DNA from: Pasteurella dagmatis
GTDB taxonomy: Bacteria > Pseudomonadota > Gammaproteobacteria > Enterobacterales > Pasteurellaceae
Length of the DNA: 64,000 nucleotides
Direction of reading: 5' to 3'
NCBI RefSeq assembly: GCF_900186835.1
Contig: NZ_LT906448.1
Span: 1,657,501 to 1,721,500, forward strand
Part shown: positions 45,756-56,535 of the stretch, one piece after another
Numbering within the stretch: the first letter of the stretch is position 1
How the letters are laid out: each line of letters begins with the position of its first letter
Translations under genes and position numbers: made by a program
Notes under the pieces: model-generated
Database searches by the model: none
Told to the model about the DNA's origin: nothing
Seen by the model: only the letters and a program-made list of their open reading frames with translations

Positions 45756-47024
45756 TTAAGCTAATAACTCTGCTAAGAGTTGTGTATAAATATTTACGCC
45801 TGTCAGCAATTGTTTTTCATCAAAATCAAATTCAGCTTGATGGTGACCTGCTGTCCGATCTGCACCTAAAATAAAGTAAATCGCTTGACCTCCGTGCTCT
45901 TGCACTCGGCGCCCTAAAATAGTCGCATCTTCGCTAGCATTAAAAGCATAGTTTGGTTCAACGTTGCGTACTTCAGGTTGTTTTCCTGCAATTTTGCTTA
46001 CTAAATCAATCAGTTGTTGATCATTAACCATATCAACGGCTTCGCCCATAATTTCAGTTTCATAACTCACATCAAAGCTGATCGCCACACCTTGAGCAAT
46101 TTGCATCACTTGATCAACCATATATTGATTAATCGCTTTATTTTCACCCCGCACTTCTAACTGAATAGTTGCGGTAGAAGGAATAACATTACGCCCCTCG
46201 CCAGCTTTTAGCACGCCCACATTAATTCTAGTCATCCCATCACCGTGGCGTGCAATGCCGTGCAATTGAGTTACTGTGTGCGCTGCTGCAAGCAAGGCGT
46301 TTTTACCTAAATGAGGAGCCGCACCTGCATGTGCTGGTTTACCTTGATAACGAATATCAATTTTTGTAGTAGAAAGAAAGTTTTTCGGGTTCGCAATCAC
46401 TGTGCCAGAGTCAGCACAAAAACTAATATGTGAACTCAAGAAATAATCAGCATCGTCAATAATACCGCTTGCTGCAATGGCTGCTGCACCTCTCACACCT
46501 TCTTCTGCGGGTTGGAAAACCAGCTTGACTTTACCTGTTAATTTATCTTTATTTTGTGCAATCCAAAGTGCAGTGCCTAAGCCAATCGTAATATGTCCAT
46601 CATGACCGCAAGCGTGCATAAAGCCATCATTTAAAGAACGGAAACCAAAATGATTTGGAATATGCTCCGCATGATCTGTTTCTGTCACATTCACGCAGTC
46701 AATATCAAAACGTAATGCCACTGTTTTGCCCGGCTTACCTGAATCAAATACCGCAACACAGCCTGTGTAGCCAGCCATTTTGTCTAACCATTTTTGTTTT
46801 GCGCCATAAGCAATTGCATTTTTCAACCCCGCATCAACAGCCCCTTGTGAGCGCCCACGCACAAAATCAGGATGAATAATATCTGGGCCAAAAAATAACT
46901 CAAACCCCATTTCTTCTAAATAATCTGCAATACGGCTTGTTGTCCAAAATTCTGTCCAGCCAATTTCTGGGAAACGATGAAACTCACGACGCCAAGCAAC
47001 TAATTGAGGTAGATCGATATTCAT
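45756..47024 (-). CDS. M20 family amidohydrolase (AbgA-like)
   Basis: This is a 422-residue metallopeptidase-fold enzyme. HACGHDGHITIGLG carries metal ligands, EEGVRGAAA the catalytic-type Glu, and LSSHISF a further ligand; GKPAHAGAAP is the dimerisation domain. It resembles the p-aminobenzoyl-glutamate hydrolase subunit A and N-carbamoyl or indole-acyl amidohydrolases. Substrate is not clear. No abgB-like partner lies nearby. AAGGAG precedes ATG 47024. Confidence 0.87.
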   Translation of the reverse strand: MNIDLPQLVAWRREFHRFPEIGWTEFWTTSRIADYLEEMGFELFFGPDIIHPDFVRGRSQGAVDAGLKNAIAYGAKQKWLDKMAGYTGCVAVFDSGKPGKTVALRFDIDCVNVTETDHAEHIPNHFGFRSLNDGFMHACGHDGHITIGLGTALWIAQNKDKLTGKVKLVFQPAEEGVRGAAAIAASGIIDDADYFLSSHISFCADSGTVIANPKNFLSTTKIDIRYQGKPAHAGAAPHLGKNALLAAAHTVTQLHGIARHGDGMTRINVGVLKAGEGRNVIPSTATIQLEVRGENKAINQYMVDQVMQIAQGVAISFDVSYETEIMGEAVDMVNDQQLIDLVSKIAGKQPEVRNVEPNYAFNASEDATILGRRVQEHGGQAIYFILGADRTAGHHQAEFDFDEKQLLTGVNIYTQLLAELLA

Positions 47025-47222
47025 AATATGACTCCTTATAGATGAAGAGAAGTACACAGGAATTGTGATACTTTTATGTATAGAAAAGATGCTATTTCAA
47101 GCATAGCCCGCATACTGAATTGAATCAACCTTTAATCTATAAAATCAAAAGAAATGTATTGTGCTGGAATGAAAACTTTTAGAAATTTAACCGCACTTGA
47201 TGACGAAAAATAAAGAAAAGAA

Positions 47223-47246
47223 AAAGGCTTGGAACCCCAAGCCTTT
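47223..47246 (-). terminator. Terminator of the rpsP-rimM-trmD-rplS operon
   Basis: AAAGGCTTGG pairs with CCAAGCCTTT around AACC; on the minus strand it is followed by TTTTCTTTTC. It is 10 bases after the rplS stop. Confidence 0.93.
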
Positions 47247-47256
47247 CACAGTGAAA

Positions 47257-47607
47257 TTATTCACCCAAACGTTCTTTAATACGTGCAGATTTACCTGAAC
47301 GCTCACGTAAGTAGTAAAGTTTAGCTTTACGCACCGCACCTTTACGTTTAACAGTGATGCTGTCAATGATTGGTGAGTGAGTTTGGAATACACGCTCAAC
47401 GCCTACACCGTTAGAAACTTTACGTAGTGTAAATGCAGAATGCAAGCCACGGTTACGAATTGCAATAACCACGCCTTCGAATGCTTGTAAACGACGTTTG
47501 CTACCTTCAACTACCCATACTTTAACTTCCAAAGTATCACCAGGGCGGAAGCTTGGTAGATTTTGTTTTAATTGTTCTTGTTCAAGTTGTTTAATGATGT
47601 TACTCAT
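47257..47607 (-). CDS. rplS: 50S ribosomal protein L19
   Basis: This is a 116-residue ribosomal protein with the usual L19 landmarks [27 protein letters not shown] and [15 protein letters not shown]. It lies at the interface of the two subunits. It is the last gene of the canonical rpsP-rimM-trmD-rplS operon, 35 bases after trmD. Confidence 0.98.
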   Translation of the reverse strand: MSNIIKQLEQEQLKQNLPSFRPGDTLEVKVWVVEGSKRRLQAFEGVVIAIRNRGLHSAFTLRKVSNGVGVERVFQTHSPIIDSITVKRKGAVRKAKLYYLRERSGKSARIKERLGE

Positions 47608-47642
47608 AATAATTAACCTTTTAATCCTAGATTGAACTGATA

Positions 47643-48380
47643 TTAACTGTGTTCAGCCTTAATCTGCTTCAACAGTTTACTTTGTTCGTCAGTCAGAGCT
47701 AGGCTTTCTAATAGCTCAGGGCGTCTTAACCACGTTCGCTCAAGGGATTTTTTCAATCGCCATTTACGAATTTCTTTGTGATTACCAGACATCAGCACAG
47801 GTGGTACAGATAAACCATCTAAGACTTCAGGACGAGTATAATGTGGGCAATCTAATAATCCATCAGCAAAAGAATCTTCTTCTGCTGAGGCTTGTTTACC
47901 AAGTACACCTGGGATAAATCTTGCAACAGCATCAATTAATGTCATTGCAGGTAATTCGCCCCCTGTGAGCACATAATCACCGATTGACCATTCTTCATCA
48001 ACTTCCGTTTCGATCAATCGCTCATCAATGCCTTCATAACGACCACAGAGTAAAATCAATTTCTGATTTTCTGCTAACTCTTTTACTCCGGCTTGATCGA
48101 GTTTTCGTCCCTGTGGCGAAAGATAAATAACCTTCGCGCCTTCTCCTACTTCAGCTTTGGCTGCGTGAATAGCATCCCTCAAAGGTTGCACCATCATCAA
48201 CATCCCCGGACCACCTCCATAAGGGCGATCATCTACTGTTTTGTGCTTATCATGTGTGAAATCACGCGGATTCCAACACTGCACTTGTAAGAGATTCTGT
48301 TTTACAGCTCTACCTGTAACCCCAAATTCGGTAATCGCTTGAAACATTTCGGGGAATAGACTAATAATCCCAATAAGCAT
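47643..48380 (-). CDS. trmD: tRNA (guanine-N1)-methyltransferase
   Basis: This is a 245-residue SPOUT-class enzyme that makes m1G37 in tRNA, preventing frameshifting. [31 protein letters not shown] and [15 protein letters not shown] are the TrmD knot and SAM site. ALTDEQ near the end is normal. It sits between rimM and rplS. Confidence 0.98.
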   Translation of the reverse strand: MLIGIISLFPEMFQAITEFGVTGRAVKQNLLQVQCWNPRDFTHDKHKTVDDRPYGGGPGMLMMVQPLRDAIHAAKAEVGEGAKVIYLSPQGRKLDQAGVKELAENQKLILLCGRYEGIDERLIETEVDEEWSIGDYVLTGGELPAMTLIDAVARFIPGVLGKQASAEEDSFADGLLDCPHYTRPEVLDGLSVPPVLMSGNHKEIRKWRLKKSLERTWLRRPELLESLALTDEQSKLLKQIKAEHS

Positions 48381-48433
48381 AAAGTATCCTTACATCAAAA
48401 TGCTACAACTCAAGCTAACTTGCATACCTGAGG

Positions 48434-48961
48434 TTAGAAACCAGCGTCCCAATCAACGATAATAGTCTTCGTGTTGAGATCCACTCTTTTAACTACTTGT
48501 TCATACAAAAACGGAATTAACCGTTCTTGTTTTCCGAAAGCATCTTTGGCATTTGCGCGCACAACTAATACATCATTAGAACCAGTTTCCATCATTTCAG
48601 TGACTGAGCCCATTGAGTAACCTTCAAGGTTTACTACATTACAACCGATCAAATCGTGCCAGTAGTAGTCCCCTTCTTCTAACTCTGGGAAAACTGCTAA
48701 ATCCACACCAATTTCAATATTAGCTAGTGTTTGCGCAGCTTCTCTGTCGTCGACACCTTTTAATTTAACGATTAAATCGTTATTGTGATAACGCCAGCTT
48801 TCTAATTCTGTTGGTTGCCATTGACCTTTAATTTTTAAAAACCAAGGTTGGTAATCAAAAATGCTTTCAGCATATTCTGTTGATGAATAAATACGTAACC
48901 AACCACGAATACCATAAGTTGAACCTAATTTGCCAACTACTTCAATTCTTTGCGATTCCAT
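48434..48961 (-). CDS. rimM: Ribosome maturation factor RimM
   Basis: This is a 175-residue 16S processing factor. [20 protein letters not shown] is the RimM N-domain, [12 protein letters not shown] and [20 protein letters not shown] the PRC barrel. It binds S19 and helps assemble the 30S head. ATG 48961 after AGGTGA is chosen over the two ATGs just upstream, giving the usual length. Confidence 0.97.
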   Translation of the reverse strand: MESQRIEVVGKLGSTYGIRGWLRIYSSTEYAESIFDYQPWFLKIKGQWQPTELESWRYHNNDLIVKLKGVDDREAAQTLANIEIGVDLAVFPELEEGDYYWHDLIGCNVVNLEGYSMGSVTEMMETGSNDVLVVRANAKDAFGKQERLIPFLYEQVVKRVDLNTKTIIVDWDAGF

Positions 48962-48990
48962 ATTCATCACCTATCTCTCTATAAAAGCAA

Positions 48991-49239
48991 TTAAGCTGCT
49001 TTTTTCGCTTCTTTAACTAAGCTTTCAACACGATCAGATAAAGATGCACCTTTTTCTAACCATGCATTAACACGGTCTAAATCTAAGCGTAAACGCTCAG
49101 CATTACCAGTTGCTAATGGGTTGAAAAAGCCAACGCGTTCGATGAAGCGACCATCACGTGGTGAACGGCTGTCAGCAACAACGATTTGATAGAATGGGCG
49201 TTTTTTAGCTCCGCCACGAGATAAACGAATGGTTACCAT
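48991..49239 (-). CDS. rpsP: 30S ribosomal protein S16
   Basis: This is an 82-residue small-subunit protein: [20 protein letters not shown] is the S16 start and VGFFNP the mid-part. It is the first gene of the rpsP-rimM-trmD-rplS operon, so the promoter should lie in the 267-base gap 49240-49506. AGGAAGG is seen upstream on the minus strand. Confidence 0.98.
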   Translation of the reverse strand: MVTIRLSRGGAKKRPFYQIVVADSRSPRDGRFIERVGFFNPLATGNAERLRLDLDRVNAWLEKGASLSDRVESLVKEAKKAA

Positions 49240-49506
49240 AACCTTCCTCTAAACATTTGATTACAAAAAGAAAACTCTCAATTATCGAAGTTATCTTGAG
49301 AGTTAAACTTACTTTTTTCTCTGTATATATAGACAAAAAGCCTGTGGATCATACTCTTTTTTAAGAAAAAATCAAGGAATAACCCAAATTCTCGCCAAAA
49401 TTCCGCCCTAATTTACAACGACAACGTGCGGTAGATTTTTCAATTAAATTTTGTGAGGAAAAAGAGTAGAATATGCTCAAATTTACACATTATTTGAGAA
49501 TAAAAA

Positions 49507-50544
49507 ATGCAGAAACTGTTAGTTATTCGTAACGATAAATTAGGCGATTTTATGTTGTCGTGGCCAGCATTTGCTATGTTAAAGCAATCCAATCCTGCGC
49601 TAAAACTGACCGCACTTGTGCCGAAATATACGGAGGATTTAGCTCGCCTTTGCCCTTATATAGATGATGTGATTATTGATGCAGGCAAAAATGCGGATAA
49701 ATCAGCACAACTGGCAACACTAAAAGCTATTAAAGCGGCTAAGTTTGATGCGTCAATTAACTTTTTCTCAGATAAATACAATGCGTTGTTAGTATGGAAA
49801 GCGAAAATTCCGTTTCGTTTAGCGCCAGCAACGAAGCTGATTCAATTTTTATATAACCATCGAATCACACAACGTCGTTCAAAATCCTTAAAACCGGAAT
49901 TTGAATACAACTTGGATCTTGCCCGTGCCTTTTTGCGAAAAAATCATTGTCCAATTGTTGAGCCAAGCCCACCTTACTTAACTTTTGAGGAAAGTGTGGT
50001 GCAAAATCAACGTGAAAAATTAAGTCGCCTTCTTGGTTTGTCTTTAAAGAAAAAGTGGATCTTTGTGCACAGTGGTTCAGGTGGTTCTGCAACCAACTTA
50101 TCCCTTGAGCAATATGCTGAATTAATTTCGGGATTACTGACTCATTTTGATTGCAACATGGTGCTCACTGCTGGTCCAAATGAAGGTGAAAAAGCACAAA
50201 CATTAGCACAGCTCGTCAACAATGCAAATGTGGTGGTTTATGATAAAAATGATGGGCTTGTGGATTTTGCTCATTCATTAGCTTGTGCAGATTTATTTAT
50301 TGCGGGTTCAACAGGGCCGTTGCATTTAAGTGCCGCATTGAATGTTCCTACAATTGGTTTTTATCCGAGCCGTCGTTCGGCGACTCCATTGCGCTGGCAA
50401 CCAATTAATGCCCCTAGGAAGCATTTATCATTTTCGCCACAAACTACCGATAAATCTCGTCAAATGGACTTAAACTTAATTGAAATACCCAAAGTGTTAA
50501 TGCAAGTGATTCCGTTTGTAGGACGTATGTGGCAACTTGATTAG
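49507..50544 (+). CDS. Family 9 glycosyltransferase (heptosyltransferase-like)
   Basis: This is a 345-residue GT9 enzyme of the ADP-heptose:LPS heptosyltransferase group. RNDKLGDFMLSWPAFAMLK is the N-lobe and FVHSGSGGSATNLSLEQYAE, then FIAGSTGPLHLSAALNVPTIGFYP the nucleotide-sugar lobe. It likely adds a heptose or other sugar to lipooligosaccharide. It is not clearly OpsX or RfaF. Its last 48 bases overlap the convergent gene on the other strand. Confidence 0.87.
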   Translation: MQKLLVIRNDKLGDFMLSWPAFAMLKQSNPALKLTALVPKYTEDLARLCPYIDDVIIDAGKNADKSAQLATLKAIKAAKFDASINFFSDKYNALLVWKAKIPFRLAPATKLIQFLYNHRITQRRSKSLKPEFEYNLDLARAFLRKNHCPIVEPSPPYLTFEESVVQNQREKLSRLLGLSLKKKWIFVHSGSGGSATNLSLEQYAELISGLLTHFDCNMVLTAGPNEGEKAQTLAQLVNNANVVVYDKNDGLVDFAHSLACADLFIAGSTGPLHLSAALNVPTIGFYPSRRSATPLRWQPINAPRKHLSFSPQTTDKSRQMDLNLIEIPKVLMQVIPFVGRMWQLD

Positions 50545-51165
50545 GAGTGCTAACGTCATTTGTACAACCCAACCTATACCAATTGCGAAAAGGACAGTAC
50601 CCACGCCAACCGTACCGCCTAAAAAGAAGCCTAGTGAGCAAACCGTCACTTCCATAATAGTGCGAACAATACCAACTTTTAACTGAAAACGTTGGCAAAA
50701 CCCCACCATTAACCCATCTCTTGGGCCCGCACCTTGGTGGCAGGTCAAATAAAAGGCAGATCCTACACCAAAAAGTAAAATGCCAATAACAAGGTAAATA
50801 TAGCTCACTGAAAGTGCGGTCGGTTTTGGCATCAGTTCCACAGTTAAACCAAGAAAAAAAGCAATAACAATAATATTGAGTACCGTGCCTAAGCCTAGGC
50901 GCAATTTGAGTGGTAGCCAAAACAGCATCACGATACAGCTAATAATAAAAGATGCCCAACCAACACTGACATTCATTTGTAAAGCCACACCTTGTGATAA
51001 AACTGTCCAAGGGGCAGAACCTAAATTAGATAATAAAATCATCCCTTCACCAATGCCTAGCACGGCAAGTGAACAAACTAGAACAGCAAGCGACTTGACC
51101 TCTAACGCCCAAAAACTGCTAGCAGCCCAAGAAGTTATCGGTAATACGTGATTTCGTTTTTGCAT
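50497..51165 (-). CDS. YczE/YitT-like integral membrane protein
   Basis: This is a 222-residue protein with about six helices. The pattern SLAVLGIGEGMILLSNLGSAPW and LTCHQGAGPRDGLMVGF resemble the YczE/YyaS/YitT membrane family, of unknown transport or regulatory function. ATG 51165 is chosen; no clear ribosome site. It is convergent with and overlaps the GT9 gene by 48 bases, leaving no room for a terminator between them. Confidence 0.78.
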   Translation of the reverse strand: MQKRNHVLPITSWAASSFWALEVKSLAVLVCSLAVLGIGEGMILLSNLGSAPWTVLSQGVALQMNVSVGWASFIISCIVMLFWLPLKLRLGLGTVLNIIVIAFFLGLTVELMPKPTALSVSYIYLVIGILLFGVGSAFYLTCHQGAGPRDGLMVGFCQRFQLKVGIVRTIMEVTVCSLGFFLGGTVGVGTVLFAIGIGWVVQMTLALLIKLPHTSYKRNHLH

Positions 51166-51256
51166 AATAAACTGTGAAAAAATTAACCGCACTTAATAAT
51201 AATTTAAAATTTTTCCTATCCCAATAACATTCTGTTATATCTTATGCAATCACCTA

Positions 51257-51278
51257 AATTGAGAAGCACATCACACTT
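51257..51278 (+). promoter_or_regulatory. CRP-like site upstream of nupC
   Basis: TGAGA (51260-51264), six bases, TCACA (51271-51275) matches the CRP palindrome with one change in the left half. It lies about 120 bases before the nupC ATG, in the region covered by an implausible N-terminal extension of the frame. Nucleoside uptake is a known CRP target. Confidence 0.6.
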
Positions 51279-51396
51279 TGATGAAAATCTACAACCTTTT
51301 AATAATTTTGGAGTGAATAAAACAAGATTTTTATTGGGAAAACAAGTAAAATCATCAATCATTTCTTCATTTAATTTAAGTAAAGGACTTTACACC

Positions 51397-52674
51397 ATGG
51401 GTACATTAATCAGTATTCTCGGTATTGTTGTATTATTAGCCATTGCGTTCTTGCTTTCTAATAATCGCAAAGCCATAAATTTACGCACAATATTTGGTGC
51501 ATTAGGTATTCAAATTGCAATTGGCGCATTAATTTTATATGTACCAGTTGGTCGAGATGCATTACTTTGGCTTTCTGATGGTATCAGTAAAGTGATTGCT
51601 TACGGTAACGAAGGTATCGGTTTCTTATTCGGTGGCTTAGTCAGTGACAAAATGTTTGAAGTCTTTGGCGGTGGCGGTTTCGTCTTCGCTTTACGCGTAT
51701 TACCAATCATCGTATTCTTCTCCGCATTAATCTCTGTTCTATACTACATTGGTATTATGCAATGGATTATCAAAATCATCGGTGGTGGTTTACAAACATT
51801 ATTAGGGACTTCAAGATCAGAGTCTATGTCTGCTGCAGCAAATATTTTCGTTGGTCAAACTGAAGCACCATTAGTTGTAAAACCGTACATCAGTAAAATG
51901 ACTGAGTCTGAATTATTTGCAATTATGTGCGGTGGTTTAGCTTCAATCGCAGGTTCTGTAATGGCTGGCTACGCAGGTATGGGCGTTCCTCTTCCTTATC
52001 TAATCGCGGCTTCATTTATGGCTGCGCCAGCTGGTTTATTATTTGCGAAAATTCTTTATCCACAAACTGAAAAATTCAATGATGATTTAGAAAAAGTAGA
52101 TTTAGAAAAACCAGCAAATATTCTTGATGCAGCTGCTGGTGGAGCATCAGCAGGTATGAACTTAGCACTTAACGTAGGTGCAATGTTAATTGCTTTCGTT
52201 GCATTAATCGCGTTAATCAACGGTATCCTTGGTGGTATCGGTGGCTGGTTTAATATGCCGGAATTATCACTTGGCTTAATTTTAGGTTGGATCTTCAAAC
52301 CTCTTGCTTGGGTTATCGGTGTAGATTGGAATCAAGCTGAAATCGCAGGTCGTATGATCGGTACTAAATTAGCGGTGAACGAATTCGTTGGTTATTTAGA
52401 CTTCACAGCATACTTAAAAGCAGCTGCTGCTGATACAAATATGATCCAATTAACGGATAAAACACAAGCTATCATTACTTTCGCTCTTTGTGGCTTTGCT
52501 AACTTCAGCTCAATCGCAATCTTAATAGGTGGTTTAGGTGCATTAGCACCAAACCGTCGTGGTGATATTGCTCGCTTAGGTATCAAAGCAGTGATCGCTG
52601 GTTCATTAGCTAACTTAATGAGCGCAACAATTGCAGGTTTATTTATTGGTTTAGGTGGTGTCGCATTAAGCTAA
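51397..52674 (+). CDS. nupC: Concentrative nucleoside transporter NupC
   Basis: This is a 425-residue inner-membrane nucleoside:H+ or Na+ symporter of the CNT family, with about ten helices. [14 protein letters not shown] is the central substrate motif, and [19 protein letters not shown] is the second. It follows AAAGGA; an in-frame ATG at 51244 would add 51 unmatched residues. It lies 249 bases before deoD, which fits a salvage group. Confidence 0.95.
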   Translation: MGTLISILGIVVLLAIAFLLSNNRKAINLRTIFGALGIQIAIGALILYVPVGRDALLWLSDGISKVIAYGNEGIGFLFGGLVSDKMFEVFGGGGFVFALRVLPIIVFFSALISVLYYIGIMQWIIKIIGGGLQTLLGTSRSESMSAAANIFVGQTEAPLVVKPYISKMTESELFAIMCGGLASIAGSVMAGYAGMGVPLPYLIAASFMAAPAGLLFAKILYPQTEKFNDDLEKVDLEKPANILDAAAGGASAGMNLALNVGAMLIAFVALIALINGILGGIGGWFNMPELSLGLILGWIFKPLAWVIGVDWNQAEIAGRMIGTKLAVNEFVGYLDFTAYLKAAAADTNMIQLTDKTQAIITFALCGFANFSSIAILIGGLGALAPNRRGDIARLGIKAVIAGSLANLMSATIAGLFIGLGGVALS

Positions 52675-52707
52675 AAAGTGCGGTATCATTTAGCAGAATT
52701 TTTTAAT

Positions 52708-52735
52708 CAACACCACGACATTGTTCGTGGTGTTG
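52708..52735. terminator. Perfect 11-bp inverted repeat between nupC and deoD
   Basis: CAACACCACGA pairs with TCGTGGTGTTG around CATTGT. It has no T-run on the plus strand and some A/T run on the other side, so a terminator or attenuator role is only likely. Confidence 0.5.
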
Positions 52736-52923
52736 TCATCTTGGAGGCGCGAAAACGTTTGCATACGATCACAACCTCCCCACAACAAAATTAAAGTCGC
52801 TTCTCATGATCTTAATGGATATAAACAAAGTCGAGACTTTATGAATATAAGCTAAAGTAGGACTTTAGTTTCACCCGATAAGCAATAAAATCGCTATCAT
52901 CAACTTAACTAAGAGGAAAAATT

Positions 52924-53640
52924 ATGACTCCACATATTAACGCTCCAGCAGGCGCATTTGCAGATGTTGTTTTAATGCCTGGCGATCCACTACGTGCAAA
53001 ATACATTGCCGAAACTTTCTTAGAAGATGTGAAAGAAGTCACCAATGTTCGTAATATGTTAGGTTACACGGGGACTTATAAAGGTCGTAAAATTTCAGTA
53101 ATGGGACATGGTATGGGTATCCCATCTTGCTCAATCTATACGAAAGAGTTAATTACCGAATATGGTGTAAAGAAAATTATTCGTGTAGGTTCTTGTGGTG
53201 CAGTACGTATGGACGTGAAATTACGTGATGTAGTGATAGGTATAGGCGCATGTACTGACTCTAAAGTAAACCGCATACGTTTCAAAGACAATGACTTTGC
53301 TGCTATCGCAGACTTCGATATGACAATGGCTGCAGTACAAGCGGCAAAAGAGAAAGGCGTAAATGTACGCGTAGGCAACCTCTTCTCTGCAGACCTATTC
53401 TATACACCAGATGTTGAAATGTTCGATGTAATGGAAAAATATGGCATTTTAGGTGTAGAAATGGAAGCAGCTGGCATCTATGGAGTCGCAGCAGAATTTG
53501 GGGCGAAAGCATTAACTATTTGCACTGTATCTGACCACATTCGTACTCACGAACAAACTACAGCAGAAGAACGCCAATTAACCTTCAACGAAATGATCGA
53601 AATTGCATTAGAGTCTGTATTAATCGGCGATAAAGCATAA
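52924..53640 (+). CDS. deoD: Purine nucleoside phosphorylase DeoD
   Basis: This is a 238-residue hexameric enzyme that cleaves purine nucleosides with phosphate. [20 protein letters not shown] opens it, [12 protein letters not shown] and VGSCGAVR hold the phosphate site, and EMEAAGIYG the ribose site. GAGGAAAAATT precedes the ATG. It is downstream of nupC, the salvage transporter. Confidence 0.97.
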   Translation: MTPHINAPAGAFADVVLMPGDPLRAKYIAETFLEDVKEVTNVRNMLGYTGTYKGRKISVMGHGMGIPSCSIYTKELITEYGVKKIIRVGSCGAVRMDVKLRDVVIGIGACTDSKVNRIRFKDNDFAAIADFDMTMAAVQAAKEKGVNVRVGNLFSADLFYTPDVEMFDVMEKYGILGVEMEAAGIYGVAAEFGAKALTICTVSDHIRTHEQTTAEERQLTFNEMIEIALESVLIGDKA

Positions 53641-53650
53641 TTATTACAAT

Positions 53651-53695
53651 AGAAAGTGCGGTCAGAATTTTCAAAATGTTGACCGCACTTTCTAT
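53651..53695. terminator. Perfect uptake-signal hairpin between deoD and metJ
   Basis: TAGAAAGTGCGGTCA pairs perfectly with TGACCGCACTTTCTA (15 bp) around a 15-base loop. It lies between two convergent genes and can end both. It is the cleanest of the paired uptake signals in the window. Confidence 0.85.
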
Positions 53696-53703
53696 GCTCA
53701 TAT

Positions 53704-54021
53704 TTAGTATTCCCAACTATCAGGATCAATACCAAGCTCACGCATGACATTTTTCGCCTCTTCTGGAATCTCATCATGGCGCTCTTTTAATAAATCTTCA
53801 TCAGTAGGCAATGGCTGACCTGTGAAGGCATGAAGAAAAGCTTCACAAAGTAACTCACTATTCGTAGCGTGGCGTAAATTACGAATTTGGCGACGAGTGC
53901 GCTCATTAGTCAGAATCTCTAACACTTTAATCGGAATGGAGACTGTAATTTTCTTTACTTGCTCACTTTTTTTCCCATGCTCTGCATAGGGGCTAATATA
54001 TTTACCATCCCAATCTGCCAT
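53704..54021 (-). CDS. metJ: Methionine repressor MetJ
   Basis: This is a 105-residue ribbon-helix-helix repressor that uses S-adenosylmethionine as corepressor. [20 protein letters not shown] and [20 protein letters not shown] are the MetJ signatures, with the length right for the family. ATG 54021 is taken; an in-frame ATG three codons earlier is possible. The operator-binding strand is KKITVSIP. No metB or other met genes are close. Confidence 0.97.
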   Translation of the reverse strand: MADWDGKYISPYAEHGKKSEQVKKITVSIPIKVLEILTNERTRRQIRNLRHATNSELLCEAFLHAFTGQPLPTDEDLLKERHDEIPEEAKNVMRELGIDPDSWEY

Positions 54022-54151
54022 TTTTATCATCCTATAATTGCCTAATAATAGTGTAGTATTTTAATGAAAAATCTCACAAATAACAATCTAGCCGTGGAGA
54101 TTGCTAGATATCTATATCACAAATTTAGAATATAATCAGGACAAAAAATAA

Positions 54152-54172
54152 AGGCACCTTTTGAGGTGCCTA
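54152..54172 (-). terminator. Terminator after galU
   Basis: On the minus strand AGGCACCT pairs with AGGTGCCT around CAAA, followed by a T-rich run (TTATTTTTT). It follows the galU stop by about 10 bases. Confidence 0.9.
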
Positions 54173-54182
54173 AGAATATCAT

Positions 54183-55070
54183 TTATAGCGATTTAACAAT
54201 CTGTTTTAAATAGGACTTAAATGCCTCCGAAAGTTGAGGATGGTTCAAGCCATATTCCACAAAAGCTTGCATATAGCCAATTTTATCACCACAATCGAAT
54301 GATTTACCAGTCATATGGAATGCTTCTACCGCTTCTTTCTCAATTAACATATCAATTGCATCGGTTAATTGAATTTCATCCCCCACGCCTATTGGCGTTC
54401 TTTCAAGTAAATCCCAAATCGCTGCTGAGAAAACATAACGGCCAACTACTGCTAAATTTGATGGTGCTTTATCTACACTAGGCTTTTCTACAATATTATT
54501 GATTCTTGCACTTTCACCACCAGAGATTTCCACTCCACCACAATCAACAACACCGTAGCTACTAATTTCTTTTTTCGGTACTGGCGCAACCATAATTTGG
54601 CTGACTTGTGTTTCTTTAAAACGCTTAACCATTGCAGAAAGATTATCTGTACTCTGGTTTGCAGAAAAATCTGCTAATAGCACATCGGGTAAAATTACCG
54701 CAAAGGGCTCATTCCCCACTAGTGGGCGTCCACATAAAACAGCATGCCCCAATCCTTTGGCATTACCCTGTCTGACGTGCATAATTGTCACATTTTTTGG
54801 GCAAATAGAACGAACTTCATCGAGTAGCTGACGCTTAACACGTTTTTCTAGCATTGTTTCCAATTCAAAAGAAGTATCAAAATGGTTTTCAATCGCATTT
54901 TTTGAAGAATGTGTAACCAATACAATTTCTTTAATACCTGCTGCAACACATTCATTAACAACATATTGAATCAATGGTTTATCTACAAGTGTGAGCATTT
55001 CTTTTGGAATCGCTTTTGTTGCAGGCAACATACGTGTCCCCAAGCCTGCTACTGGAATGATTGCTTTCAT
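54183..55070 (-). CDS. galU: UTP-glucose-1-phosphate uridylyltransferase
   Basis: This is a 295-residue enzyme making UDP-glucose. [21 protein letters not shown] is the nucleotide loop and sugar-phosphate site. [19 protein letters not shown] and [18 protein letters not shown] are the later signatures. The ATG at 55070 gives the usual length. UDP-glucose feeds lipooligosaccharide and possibly glycosylation by the nearby GT genes. It is followed by a hairpin and preceded by an uptake-signal pair. Confidence 0.97.
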   Translation of the reverse strand: MKAIIPVAGLGTRMLPATKAIPKEMLTLVDKPLIQYVVNECVAAGIKEIVLVTHSSKNAIENHFDTSFELETMLEKRVKRQLLDEVRSICPKNVTIMHVRQGNAKGLGHAVLCGRPLVGNEPFAVILPDVLLADFSANQSTDNLSAMVKRFKETQVSQIMVAPVPKKEISSYGVVDCGGVEISGGESARINNIVEKPSVDKAPSNLAVVGRYVFSAAIWDLLERTPIGVGDEIQLTDAIDMLIEKEAVEAFHMTGKSFDCGDKIGYMQAFVEYGLNHPQLSEAFKSYLKQIVKSL

Positions 55071-55097
55071 TAAGTTCACCTCTTTTTGATAGTAAAT

Positions 55098-55129
55098 GAC
55101 CGCACTCAACGCAAAGTCTAAGTGCGGCC
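55098..55129. terminator. Paired uptake signals between galU and phosphomannomutase
   Basis: GACCGCACT and AGTGCGGCC are near-inverted around 14 bases. The pair is imperfect, so termination may be partial and galU could still be read from the phosphomannomutase promoter. Confidence 0.5.
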
Positions 55130-55143
55130 TTCTTCCCTCGAAA

Positions 55144-56508
55144 TTACTGACGTAATAACGATAAAATTTCGTCGGTTTTCTCTACCATTAACTGTTTATC
55201 CCCACGCGTTTCTAAATTCAAACGCACAACAGGCTCAGTATTTGAGCTACGTAAATTGAATCGCCATTCTGGATATTCAATACTGATACCATCAATATCA
55301 TCAACACTAATCGCATCAGCTTCATAAGCAGCTCGAACACGAGCAATAGCAGATTCTGCATCGGCTAGTTTACTGTTAATTTCCCCTGGCGATGGATAGG
55401 TATCGATACTATTGCCAACAAGCTCACCTAACGATTTACCTGTTGTACAAACTAATTCCATCACTAATAACCAAGGGATCATTCCACTATCACAATAGAA
55501 GAAGTCACGGAAATAATGGTGGGCGCTCATCTCACCGCCATAAATCGCATCAACCTCACGCATTTTTTCTTTAATAAATGAGTGACCTGATTTAGACATC
55601 ACTGCTACACCGCCATTGTCTTCCACTAACTTAATTGTATTCCAAATTAGACGTGGATCATAAATAATCTTCGCACCCTCATTTTTCTGTAAGAATGCTT
55701 GACCCAGCAGACCCACAATATAGTATCCCTCAATAAATCCGCCTTTATCGTCAAATAAAAAACAGCGGTCAAAATCACCGTCAAATGCGATCCCCATATC
55801 CGCTTTATGCTCAAGCACAGCATTAATAGTATCTTGACGATTTTCAGGAAGAATCGGATTCGGAATACCATTTGGAAAAGTCCCATCTGGATTATTATGA
55901 ATCTTAATAAATTCTACTGGCACACGTCTTGCTTTAAATTGAGCCTCAATTGCATCAATAACGTGTCCTGCAGCACCGTTACCTGAGTTGATAACGAGTT
56001 TCATGGGCTTTAAGTTATCTAAATTAATATAAGATAACAAATGCTCAACATAATCACCTAATACAGATAACTGTTTATATTGACCACGTTGAGTCACTGG
56101 AGCAAAGTTATTTTCCTCTGCCAAGCATTGAATATCAGACAAGCCTGTGTCCGCACTAATCGGGCGCGACCCTTTGCGAACTAACTTTAATCCATTGTAA
56201 TCCATAGGATTATGGCTTGCGGTTACTTCAACGCCACCATCTGCTTTCAAAAATGATGTCGCAAAATAAACCTCTTCAGTACCTGTTTCACCTAAATCAA
56301 TAACATTAACACCTGAATCAAGTAATCCATTTGTTACTGCACTTTTTAATTCTTTACTTGTTAGGCGAACATCTCCACCGACAATGATAGTTTTTGGTTT
56401 TAAGAATTGTCCAAATGCACGACCTATACGATATACAATATCAACATTTAGCTCTTCACCTAAACGACCACGGATATTATAAGCTTTAAAGCAAGTCAAT
56501 TTACTCAT
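55144..56508 (-). CDS. Phosphomannomutase/phosphoglucomutase (CpsG/ManB-type)
   Basis: This is a 454-residue enzyme of the alpha-D-phosphohexomutase superfamily. [13 protein letters not shown] is the phosphoserine loop, [11 protein letters not shown] the metal loop, [13 protein letters not shown] the sugar-binding loop and [11 protein letters not shown] the phosphate loop. The overall length and [13 protein letters not shown] opening fit CpsG/ManB, which makes mannose-1-phosphate. From memory, galU and csrA are neighbours in H. influenzae Rd, so this gene looks inserted between them. It might feed GDP-mannose or GDP-fucose paths, but no other such gene is near. Confidence 0.88.
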   Translation of the reverse strand: MSKLTCFKAYNIRGRLGEELNVDIVYRIGRAFGQFLKPKTIIVGGDVRLTSKELKSAVTNGLLDSGVNVIDLGETGTEEVYFATSFLKADGGVEVTASHNPMDYNGLKLVRKGSRPISADTGLSDIQCLAEENNFAPVTQRGQYKQLSVLGDYVEHLLSYINLDNLKPMKLVINSGNGAAGHVIDAIEAQFKARRVPVEFIKIHNNPDGTFPNGIPNPILPENRQDTINAVLEHKADMGIAFDGDFDRCFLFDDKGGFIEGYYIVGLLGQAFLQKNEGAKIIYDPRLIWNTIKLVEDNGGVAVMSKSGHSFIKEKMREVDAIYGGEMSAHHYFRDFFYCDSGMIPWLLVMELVCTTGKSLGELVGNSIDTYPSPGEINSKLADAESAIARVRAAYEADAISVDDIDGISIEYPEWRFNLRSSNTEPVVRLNLETRGDKQLMVEKTDEILSLLRQ

Positions 56509-56535
56509 AACTACTCCGTTTTACTATGATAAAGC

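Noticed and set aside
51244..51396. N-terminal extension of NupC
   Set aside because: The 51 residues have no membrane or family character and cover a CRP-like site. AAAGGA before ATG 51397 fits better.
52708..52735. Strong rho-independent terminator after nupC
   Set aside because: The stem is perfect but no T-run follows on the plus strand; kept only as a probable element with moderate confidence.
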